Source: Anaerohalosphaeraceae bacterium (lineage in GTDB: Bacteria; Planctomycetota; Phycisphaerae; Sedimentisphaerales; Anaerohalosphaeraceae). Taken from it: a DNA stretch of 13,239 nt. This document shows positions 8,635 to 13,239 of the stretch, piece after piece (position 1 is the stretch's first letter; every line of letters begins with the position of its first letter). The stretch covers positions 1 to 13,239 of the forward strand of contig DAOVIC010000030.1 in the NCBI GenBank assembly GCA_030671565.1. Direction: 5' to 3'. The position numbers and the translations under genes were made by a program. Below the pieces are notes generated by a model that saw only the letters and a list, made by a program, of their open reading frames with translations, had not been told where the DNA came from and ran no database searches.

Positions 8635-9844
8635 ACAAACATCAAGGCAAATAGCCGTCAAGATAGTAACCATCCTTCGCAGCGAAGGCTACCAGGCACT
8701 GTTCGCCGGCGGTTGCGTACGCGACAGAATACTTGGCCGCCCCGCAAAAGATTACGACGTCGTCACAGACGCACACCCAAAAGACGTCATGCGCATTTTC
8801 AAACACACGATCAAAGTCGGAGCCAAATTCGGCGTCGTAATGGTAATGCTCCACGGCCAACAGATCGAGGTCGCAACCTTCCGAACAGAAACCGATTACG
8901 CCGACGGAAGGCATCCGGACAAGGTACAGTTCGCCACCGCCAGAGAGGACGCTTCACGCCGTGACTTTACAATTAACGGAATGTTTTTCGATCCGATAGA
9001 CAAACAGGTTTTCGATTACGTCCGCGGCAGGGTCGACATCGAAAAAAGGATCATCCGCACCATCGGCGAGCCTAGCCGGAGATTCGCAGAAGACTACCTG
9101 CGTATGCTTCGCGCCGTCAGGTTCTCCACTCAACTGGACTTTGCCATCGAAAAGAAAACCTGGTACCAGATAACCCATTTTGCAAACAAGATAACCTCCA
9201 TCTCCGGCGAACGCATCGCAATGGAGTTTGAGTCCATCCTGACTAACCCGCGCCGCGCCGAAGGCGGGCGCATGCTTTGGAGCTCCGGTCTGGCATCTGC
9301 CGTATTTAACGGCCTAAAAGCCGACCAGGCCGAGTTCGGCATTGGCGCCTTAGCCAGACTTCCCGAAAAGATCGATTTCCCTATCTCGCTGGCGGCGTTG
9401 TTTGCCGGTTGCGACCAAAAGCTTGCCCTCAAAAGCTGCAAGGTCTTAAGACTTTCAAACGCGCATACAAGACACCTGACCTTTTTGTTAAAGAACCGCG
9501 AAATACTTTTGGACGATTTTTTACCCCTGTCACAACTGAAGATGTTGGCCCACGAGCCGTACTTCTGGGACCTGTACAATCTCCAAAAAGCGATCCAAAA
9601 TGTAAAAGGCGAAAGTTTGTCCGCGCTTACAAGAGTCAAAAAGCGTGCCCTGGAGCTAAAAGGCAAAAACCTCCGTCCCAAAGCGCTCCTGGACGGCCAC
9701 GAGCTGATAGGCCTGGGCACCCAGCCGGGCCCAATGGTCGGCTTGGTCAGCCAGGAAATGTACATCGCACAGCTCGGAGAAGAAATTAAAACAAAACCAC
9801 AGGCAAAAAAATGGGTCGCAGACTTTCTCCAAAAACATAAGTAA
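8624..9844 (+). CDS. Class II CCA tRNA nucleotidyltransferase / poly(A) polymerase family protein
   Basis: A 406-aa nucleotidyltransferase that adds CCA to tRNA 3' ends or adds poly(A) to RNA. The head domain has GG at 29-30, the metal-binding DYD at 43-45 within PAKDYDVVTDAHP, and a third carboxylate probably at Glu82 (QIEVATFR). Then come SRRDFTINGMFFDP (111-124) and the nucleotide-recognising RFAEDYLRMLRAVRF (153-167). The C-terminal half is helical and lacks a visible HD phosphohydrolase domain. Sequence alone does not separate CCA-adding from poly(A)-adding members safely. CCA addition is needed in this genome, because the tRNA-Ala gene at 12640 has no encoded CCA. The ATG overlaps the rsmD stop by 11 bases, with a weak GGAA upstream, which suggests coupling. 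Confidence 0.9.
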   Translation: MPSKQTSRQIAVKIVTILRSEGYQALFAGGCVRDRILGRPAKDYDVVTDAHPKDVMRIFKHTIKVGAKFGVVMVMLHGQQIEVATFRTETDYADGRHPDKVQFATAREDASRRDFTINGMFFDPIDKQVFDYVRGRVDIEKRIIRTIGEPSRRFAEDYLRMLRAVRFSTQLDFAIEKKTWYQITHFANKITSISGERIAMEFESILTNPRRAEGGRMLWSSGLASAVFNGLKADQAEFGIGALARLPEKIDFPISLAALFAGCDQKLALKSCKVLRLSNAHTRHLTFLLKNREILLDDFLPLSQLKMLAHEPYFWDLYNLQKAIQNVKGESLSALTRVKKRALELKGKNLRPKALLDGHELIGLGTQPGPMVGLVSQEMYIAQLGEEIKTKPQAKKWVADFLQKHK

Positions 9845-10260
9845 AATGCGGAGGAATTCCAAATTGCATTCCATATTTAGTCCTCCAAAGGCGGATCTTC
9901 GATTTTGATTGCTTTTTTTGGTTCTCCTTTCGTGTCTGCCTTCAGGCTCTCCTTCGGCGAGTTTCACTCCAGCTTCGCTGGATAACTCGCTGATTCGTTT
10001 GCTTGTTATGTGCATTTCTGTAATAAATTTGTGTCCCATTTTGTGTCATTTTGTTCATCGTTTTTAAATTGGGTTTGTTTTTTTTGGCGTTTTTTAGCTA
10101 TCTCCTTAATTCATTGTTATAGCTTGGCTTATGGCGATTTTGTGATTATTAAATTGGGTTTGTTTTCCATAATTTACCATTTTGGCTTTAAGCCTTAACA
10201 CTTACGATTTACTGTTTTTTTTACCGCTGCGGACAAGCTCTAAATCCTAAACAAATACTA
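9845..10260. repeat. AT-rich intergenic block with direct repeat, probably a dispersed non-coding element
   Basis: No credible gene. The 18-base TTAAATTGGGTTTGTTTT is present at 10064-10081 and again at 10149-10166. At 9957-9990 a compound hairpin is seen: GCGAGTT/AACTCGC enclosing CCAGC/GCTGG. Short frames exist on both strands but have no ribosome sites and the composition is poor in coding signal. Read on the minus strand, the repeated unit would encode NKPNL/KTNPI-like pieces. From memory, such fragments recur in spurious ORFs of Planctomycetota genomes, which I cannot verify here. Confidence 0.45.
9850..9886 (+). other. Hairpin after the rsmD operon
   Basis: GGAGGA (9850-9855) pairs with TCCTCC (9881-9886) around a 25-base loop, starting six bases after the stop codon of the nucleotidyltransferase. 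The loop is large and no T-run follows immediately (a run of seven T lies at about 9913-9919), so its role as terminator is uncertain. Confidence 0.3.
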
Positions 10261-10289
10261 AATTCAAAAAACTAATTTTCAAAACTTTC

Positions 10290-10517
10290 GCACCTCCGGT
10301 GCCGCTTCGCGAGGCAGTTAATCGAACTGGACGTTCTATTAACTGCGTGGAGGCCGACTGAAGTCGGCACTTTTATCCCAGGGTGGCGTCCTACGGACTG
10401 ACCCTGGGCTGTTACATGTAACCCTTTCAGGCTTATAACTGTGGCTGCTGCCGAGATATGATCTCCTTGGGCTTGGGCCCGCCCCTAAGGGGTAAAATGC
10501 CTGACTTTGCTAAGTCA
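10290..10517. repeat. Multi-hairpin structured element
   Basis: At least six stem-loops are packed into 228 bases, more GC-rich than their surroundings. They are GCACC/GGTGC (10290-10302); a 9-bp GCAGTTAAT/ATTAACTGC (10314-10346) with a nested GAAC/GTTC; GCCGAC-TGAA-GTCGGC (10353-10368); CCCAGGGT/ACCCTGGG (10377-10408) with nested GTCC/GGAC; the perfect 12-base palindrome GTTACATGTAAC (10411-10422); CCCC-TAA-GGGG (10482-10492); and TGACTT/AAGTCA (10502-10517). CCTCC (10293-10297) can also pair with GGAGG (10349-10353), closing the first arms. No coding frame fits. It could be a structured RNA or a miniature dispersed repeat; the strand is undetermined. Confidence 0.6.
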
Positions 10518-10627
10518 ATCTCTATTTTATCATACTTTCTTGATTGTGCAAGAGAAAAGTTAGATGAATATCAAACTTTTTTTTAGAAAGATAAAAGCGG
10601 GCAACCGAAAGCTAAATTGCCTATTGT

Positions 10628-10656
10628 AACGAAACGAGACCCGGTCTCTTTTAGTT
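10628..10656 (+). other. Hairpin directly before a 47-codon frame
   Basis: AAC, AAA and GAGA (10628-10639) pair with TCTC, TTT and GTT (10645-10656) around the loop CCCGG, with two single-base mismatches. The structure ends three bases before the ATG at 10660, so it would occupy the place of a ribosome binding site if that frame were expressed. Confidence 0.4.
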
Positions 10657-10659
10657 AAA

Positions 10660-10803
10660 ATGGATAATCTGTGCCCACCCGTAAGTGCTTTGCTGGGCGA
10701 ATCAGCAGGACAGAAGGGCGTTATTGTCGCTGGGGCGCAGGGAAAAGATAAAGAATTGTGGAACCAGCAATTAACACTAAAAACACGATCTTTTAAGAGA
10801 TAA
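10660..10803 (+). CDS. Possible small protein, 47 aa, or fragment of a repeat
   Basis: A frame from ATG 10660-10662 to TAA 10801-10803. The peptide begins MDNLCPPVSALLGESAGQKG and continues through VIVAGAQGKDKELW to a basic end (KTRSFKR). It has no Shine-Dalgarno sequence, no signal peptide and no family I recognise. It lies between the multi-hairpin element and the PEGA lipoprotein gene. It may equally be part of a dispersed element, since the whole 9845-10967 stretch lacks normal genes. Listed because it is the only frame of coherent composition in this part of the gap. Confidence 0.2.
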   Translation: MDNLCPPVSALLGESAGQKGVIVAGAQGKDKELWNQQLTLKTRSFKR

Positions 10804-10850
10804 AATTAATAGCGAGAGGGTGGTTTTACAAATTTTACGTATATTTTTAC

Positions 10851-10880
10851 TTGCCATTTCCGATAATCCATGGTAATTAT
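10851..10880 (+). promoter_or_regulatory. Possible promoter of the PEGA lipoprotein gene
   Basis: TTGCCA (10851-10856, 5/6 consensus) and AATTAT (10875-10880, 4/6) are 18 bases apart. Transcription would start near 10887, producing a leader of about 80 bases. That leader contains a hairpin at 10894-10914 (GGAGT/ACTCC with inner GAG/CTC and an AAAA loop). Confidence 0.4.
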
Positions 10881-10967
10881 GGTCACCGCAGAAGGAGTCG
10901 AGAAAACTCACTCCGAAAAAATAAGCCGCAGGTACTATTACAACATCACATTTTGAAAGGGAGTAAG

Positions 10968-11645
10968 ATGAGAAAAACTGTATTGTTACTGGTTTTATTA
11001 TTACTGTCAAGTCTCTTGACCGGATGCGGCACGATCATACATGGGAAATACCAAACTGTTCCGGTGTCATCAGAACCTTCAGGAGCGCAAGTTCGCTCAA
11101 GTAGTGGACAGACCTGCATTACTCCATGCGAGTTAAATTTATTGCGTGATAATGAATATGTATTAGTTGCAGAATTAGATGGTTATCACGCACAACAAAC
11201 AAATTTGGGCAAGGACACTTCTGGGTGGTTTTGGGGGAATATTATTCTTGGTGGAATTGTTGGCGGGGCAATAGACAAAGCTACAGGTTCAGGCGATAAA
11301 CTCGTGCCCGCTAAAGTCCATATTGATTTTACAAAAGGAAAGGTTTTTGGAGCAAAAGAGATTAAAGACGAACTTGTAGAGATGAAAGTAAAAGAGAACG
11401 AAGCCGTAGCCGATACCAATCCTCCAAATGCTGGGAATAAAATACCGTTATGTGCAAACTGTGAGCATGAAATTGGAAAACTGGAAAAAAGCTATTCTTA
11501 CAAAGATAATATCGTTTGTAAGGGCTGTTATGCTAAATTGGAAACTCAGCCTAAAGCAAAAGAAGATGATCTGGCTAAGACTTTGACCGAGATGTCAGAT
11601 TCCGATGTTGCAACAACCGGTGACAAAGAGAAAACGCAGATGTAA
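10968..11645 (+). CDS. PEGA-like lipoprotein with C-terminal four-cysteine zinc-binding motif
   Basis: A 225-aa lipoprotein: hydrophobic residues 4-17 and lipobox LTG-C with Cys20 as the lipidation site. Residues about 30-80 resemble a PEGA-type surface domain (VPVSSEPSGAQVRSSSG, then TPCELNLLRDNEYVLVAEL and DGYHAQQ). Residues 87-107 are glycine-rich and hydrophobic (GWFWGNIILGGIVGGAIDKA). This segment recalls glycine zippers of other small lipoproteins. At 162-187 the spacing C-x2-C and C-x2-C (Cys162, 165, 184, 187) forms a LIM-like or zinc-ribbon-like finger, unusual for an exported lipoprotein. The start ATG 10968 has AAGGGAG just upstream and places the signal peptide at the N terminus; the same frame is open upstream to a TTG at 10851, which I reject. 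Transcription ends at the terminator 11668-11706. Confidence 0.8.
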   Translation: MRKTVLLLVLLLLSSLLTGCGTIIHGKYQTVPVSSEPSGAQVRSSSGQTCITPCELNLLRDNEYVLVAELDGYHAQQTNLGKDTSGWFWGNIILGGIVGGAIDKATGSGDKLVPAKVHIDFTKGKVFGAKEIKDELVEMKVKENEAVADTNPPNAGNKIPLCANCEHEIGKLEKSYSYKDNIVCKGCYAKLETQPKAKEDDLAKTLTEMSDSDVATTGDKEKTQM

Positions 11646-11667
11646 GTTAGAATAATTTAACCATTCC

Positions 11668-11706
11668 AAATCCCTCTATGGCGTGTGCTGTGGGGGGATT
11701 TTTTTT
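11668..11706 (+). terminator. Intrinsic terminator of the PEGA lipoprotein gene
   Basis: AAATCCC (11668-11674) pairs with GGGATTT (11695-11701), and the stem can be extended inward by further G-C and G-U pairs. An uninterrupted T-run reaches 11706. It begins 22 bases after the stop codon. On the other strand no T-run follows, so it works mainly for the rightward gene. Confidence 0.75.
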
Positions 11707-11720
11707 GTTTTGTATTAGTG

Positions 11721-12392
11721 TTAGAATTGATCCACTGAGATGATGGAACCGCTTAGGAGGATGTGTTCGTTTTCGTCGTATCCTGATACGTCCAGCACGC
11801 CGGAGTAGGTTACGTAGGCACCTGGCCTAAGCTGGGCAAGCCACTCGTAATGATTTTCGTTCAGGTATGCGATGACGTTACTATTATCGCCGGCCTTATG
11901 CTGGAACTTTGCATATAGTTGTCCCGACGGCTCAGCAAATCCATACTCGACCAGCAGACCTCGCCATATAACCGTTTTACCGATATCGGCAGGGCGTACC
12001 TGTCCGGGCTTTAGCTCGCCAAACTTCACCGCATCGGTGTATATCGTATCGATCTTATCGAATTCGTGAGCCGTGAAATCCGTTTTCGAAGCGTCCACCG
12101 GCGGGACGTAGCGAAGATCCATCTTGCCGCCTTTTTCCCTTTTCATCATTCCGTTGCCGCTCTTTCCCCAGATGGATCGCTGGATAACCTCAGATTTGCC
12201 GGCAGTGTAGGTTGCGATAAATATGCTGAACATTGCAGCTATCATCATTGTGACAGCGACGATCTCGATGATCGGCCTCGGCGGGATCACGAACATACTG
12301 TAACACTTTTTGCAGTACACGTTTTGCGTACGGCTGCCGCGTTTGATGGTAAAGCTGTTGTCGCAGTATGGACATTCGATCTTCATTTTCAT
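11721..12392 (-). CDS. Zinc-ribbon membrane protein with OB-like C-terminal domain
   Basis: A 223-aa protein of three parts. Residues 5-33 are a zinc ribbon: CPYC (Cys7, Cys10) and CKKC (Cys27, Cys30). Residues about 41-64 are one transmembrane helix (IIEIVAVTMMIAAMFSIFIA). The rest is polar. Its last 90 residues (DIGKTVIWRGLLVEYGF, ..., GAYVTYSGVLDVSGYDENEHILLSG) have the strand pattern of an OB-fold, such as tRNA_anti-like or BOF domains. The ribbon should be cytoplasmic and the OB-like part outside. The ATG at 12390-12392 is chosen because a GAGA lies about eight bases upstream. An in-frame ATG at 12416 would add eight residues, and one at 12386 would remove two. Function unknown. It converges on the PEGA lipoprotein gene, which also combines an envelope domain with CxxC pairs. 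Confidence 0.78.
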   Translation of the reverse strand: MKMKIECPYCDNSFTIKRGSRTQNVYCKKCYSMFVIPPRPIIEIVAVTMMIAAMFSIFIATYTAGKSEVIQRSIWGKSGNGMMKREKGGKMDLRYVPPVDASKTDFTAHEFDKIDTIYTDAVKFGELKPGQVRPADIGKTVIWRGLLVEYGFAEPSGQLYAKFQHKAGDNSNVIAYLNENHYEWLAQLRPGAYVTYSGVLDVSGYDENEHILLSGSIISVDQF

Positions 12393-12477
12393 GGTAAAAT
12401 CTCGTTTTAAAACCATGCCAGCCGCGTCGCAGCCTTTAGGCGTAGACGGGTTGCAATAATCGCCCTACATGTACCAT

Positions 12478-12544
12478 TTATCGGCGGTTTTTTATGCCAA
12501 ATTCACTAATATTTGCTTTTAAATCAGCACTTGGCATCCGATAA
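12478..12544. repeat. Interrupted 14-bp inverted repeat
   Basis: The right arm TTGGCATCCGATAA (12531-12544) is complementary to TTATCGG (12478-12484) plus ATGCCAA (12494-12500); nine bases (CGGTTTTTT) are inserted between the two left halves, and the loop is 30 bases. It lies between the zinc-ribbon gene and the tRNA gene and belongs to neither coding region. Confidence 0.55.
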
Positions 12545-12570
12545 GAAAATAAATGCTGCTTTGAGGCAGC

Positions 12571-12607
12571 CCTTTACACGTTTTTTTTGATTAAGCGCTT
12601 GTAAAGG
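12571..12607. promoter_or_regulatory. 8-bp inverted repeat overlapping the tRNA promoter
   Basis: CCTTTACA (12571-12578) and TGTAAAGG (12600-12607) are perfect complements. The right arm covers most of the -35 box of the tRNA-Ala promoter. The spacer holds a run of eight T and the palindrome AAGCGCTT (12593-12600). It could be an operator or the remains of an upstream terminator. Confidence 0.4.
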
Positions 12608-12627
12608 CCGATATGATTTGCTAGAAT
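12599..12627 (+). promoter_or_regulatory. Promoter of tRNA-Ala
   Basis: TTGTAA (12599-12604) and TAGAAT (12622-12627) are separated by 17 bases and match 4/6 and 5/6 consensus positions. The expected start at about 12634 leaves a leader of only a few bases before the mature tRNA 5' end at 12640. Confidence 0.7.
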
Positions 12628-12639
12628 CCGCATTCTTAC

Positions 12640-12712
12640 GGGGCCGTAGCTCAGCTGGGAGAGCGCTACACTGGCAGTGTAGAAGTCGTGAGTTCGAGTC
12701 TCATCGGCTCCA
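12640..12712 (+). tRNA. tRNA-Ala (anticodon GGC)
   Basis: A complete cloverleaf. Acceptor GGGGCCG (12640-12646) pairs with CGGCTCC (12705-12711), including the G3-U70 wobble that identifies alanine tRNAs. D-arm GCTC/GAGC is at 12649-12664. The anticodon stem CTACA/TGTAG encloses the loop CTGGCAG with anticodon GGC, which reads GCC. The T-arm GTGAG/CTCAT encloses TTCGAGT. The discriminator is A12712. CCA is not encoded, so it must be added enzymatically. Confidence 0.97.
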
Positions 12713-12719
12713 TTTTTAT

Positions 12720-12751
12720 GCCTTGCTGATCATCTCAGCAGGGCTTTTTTT
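12720..12751 (+). terminator. Intrinsic terminator of tRNA-Ala
   Basis: GCCTTGCTGA (12720-12729) pairs with TCAGCAGGGC (12735-12744), one pair being G-U, around the loop TCATC, and is followed directly by seven T. This closes a single-gene tRNA transcription unit. Confidence 0.92.
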
Positions 12752-12891
12752 ATGTTATCACCACTGTCGTAGTAGAGATTAAGCTTGCCTATATCCTACC
12801 GAAGTAATGTATTTTCTTGGAATTAAAATCCTTATTATTAGTCTGTTAACAGGGTTTTGTGGATATTTTTGTGTTTTCTTTGAAATAGTTG

Positions 12892-12920
12892 TTGACGTTT
12901 TTCTAAAAACGCGATAGTAT
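12892..12920 (+). promoter_or_regulatory. Promoter of the Rrf2-family gene
   Basis: TTGACG (12892-12897, 5/6) and TAGTAT (12915-12920, 4/6) are 17 bases apart, giving a leader of about 65 bases before the start codon. Rrf2 regulators commonly control their own promoter, but I see no clear operator dyad matching a known Rrf2 site. Confidence 0.65.
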
Positions 12921-12991
12921 ATTAGTAATTCGAGCGGAATAGTGAAGATAAGTGAAAAAACAAAGTACAAAGGTTTTTTGAAGGAAAGATA

Positions 12992-13239
12992 ATGTTAGTA
13001 TCGCACAAAGTACAATATGGATTGAGAGCAATATTTGAACTGGCCCTTCGCAACAGCCGGACGCCGGCGAAGATCACTGAGATCGCAGTCGCCCAGGGTA
13101 TCCCTCCGCGGTTTCTTGAGAACATATTGAGCGAGCTTAGGGGCGGCGGTTTTGTAGAGTCCCGTCGCGGTAAAAATGGCGGGTACCTTATCAGCAGGGA
13201 ACCGGCGGGGCTGACCGTCGGCGAGATAATCAGCTATAT
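12992..13239 (+). CDS. Rrf2-family transcriptional regulator (N-terminal part, cut by window edge)
   Basis: The first 82 codons of an Rrf2 (IscR/NsrR/CymR-like) DNA-binding protein. It opens with YGLRAIFELA, then TEIAVAQGIPPRFLENILSELR as the winged helix-turn-helix, and the wing GFVESRRGKNGGYLISREP, followed by LTVGEII. These are the family's standard motifs in the standard order. The start ATG 12992 is preceded by GAAGGA at suitable spacing. The region where iron-sulfur-binding cysteines would lie (about residues 90-105) is beyond the window, so it cannot be told whether it senses an Fe-S cluster, nitric oxide or a sulfur metabolite. Confidence 0.93.
   Translation, partial: MLVSHKVQYGLRAIFELALRNSRTPAKITEIAVAQGIPPRFLENILSELRGGGFVESRRGKNGGYLISREPAGLTVGEIISY

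Larger units (their letters stand above)
10518..10967. other. Intergenic region before the PEGA lipoprotein gene
   Basis: Apart from the hairpin at 10628-10656 and the doubtful 47-codon frame, it holds an AT-only inverted repeat with a T8 run (AAAAGTT 10555-10561 / AACTTTT 10574-10580) and the promoter and leader hairpin of the next gene. Nothing else recognisable. Confidence 0.4.

Noticed and set aside
9130..9765. 211-codon minus-strand frame
   Set aside because: Antisense to the nucleotidyltransferase, which has full motif support.
10010..10198. 62-codon plus-strand frame rich in Phe, Trp and Cys
   Set aside because: No ribosome site, composition reflects the AT-rich block, and it runs across both copies of the 18-base direct repeat.
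10555..10584. AAAAGTT/AACTTTT inverted repeat followed by T
   Set aside because: The stem is almost purely A-T and there is no upstream gene to terminate, so it is more likely an AT-rich coincidence.
10590..10680. GGGCAACCGAAAGC-like string resembling part of a riboswitch core
   Set aside because: The remaining conserved elements of a cyclic-di-GMP or other known riboswitch could not be found, and the next firm gene starts nearly 300 bases later.
1..13239. Search for CRISPR arrays, defence genes, transposases, integrases and toxin-antitoxin pairs
   Set aside because: No regular short repeat array and no protein with such motifs was found; the single tRNA gene has no integrase or obvious duplicated 3' end beside it.

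Overview
The window looks like ordinary chromosome from an uncultured or lightly studied bacterium, most plausibly a member of the Planctomycetota (Phycisphaerae-like). That placement is an inference. It rests on the combination of a FlgI-like lipoprotein carrying HEAT repeats, a secreted ClpP/SppA-fold protein, zinc-ribbon envelope proteins, a tRNA gene without encoded CCA, and AT-rich intergenic blocks of a kind I associate with that group. No ribosomal RNA or other phylogenetic marker fixes it.

Layout. Positions 1-3407 (minus) hold almost all of smc, the chromosome condensation ATPase. It is open in one frame across the left edge and lacks only its last residues. Behind it (minus, 3496-5157) is a FlgI-like/HEAT lipoprotein with its own sigma70-type promoter. 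A 600-base gap follows; it holds a probable 48-aa lipoprotein gene (5411-5557, minus) and a cluster of hairpins. A stand-alone CBS-pair protein (5761-6165, plus) converges on a secreted S49/ClpP-fold protein (6253-7710, minus). A 336-base divergent gap leads to an overlapping gene pair, rsmD (16S rRNA methyltransferase) and a CCA-adding/poly(A) polymerase-family enzyme (8047-9844, plus).

From 9845 to 10967 there is about 1.1 kb without a convincing conventional gene. It is the least ordinary part: an AT-rich block with an 18-bp direct repeat, then a dense run of stem-loops (10290-10517), then another hairpin and a 47-codon frame (10660-10803). After it come a PEGA-type lipoprotein with a C-terminal four-cysteine motif (10968-11645, plus) ending in a clear terminator, and a convergent zinc-ribbon/transmembrane/OB-like protein (11721-12392, minus). 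Next is a complete tRNA-Ala(GGC) transcription unit with promoter and terminator, and finally the start of an Rrf2-family regulator (12992 to the right edge) behind a good promoter.

Functionally, the recognisable core is information processing: smc for chromosome segregation, rsmD for ribosome maturation, and the nucleotidyltransferase plus a tRNA gene that needs CCA added. The other proteins are mainly envelope proteins of unknown role. I see no defence system, CRISPR array, transposase or integrase. The best candidates for something undescribed are the multi-hairpin element at 10290-10517, the two small frames, and the unusual domain combinations of the envelope proteins.
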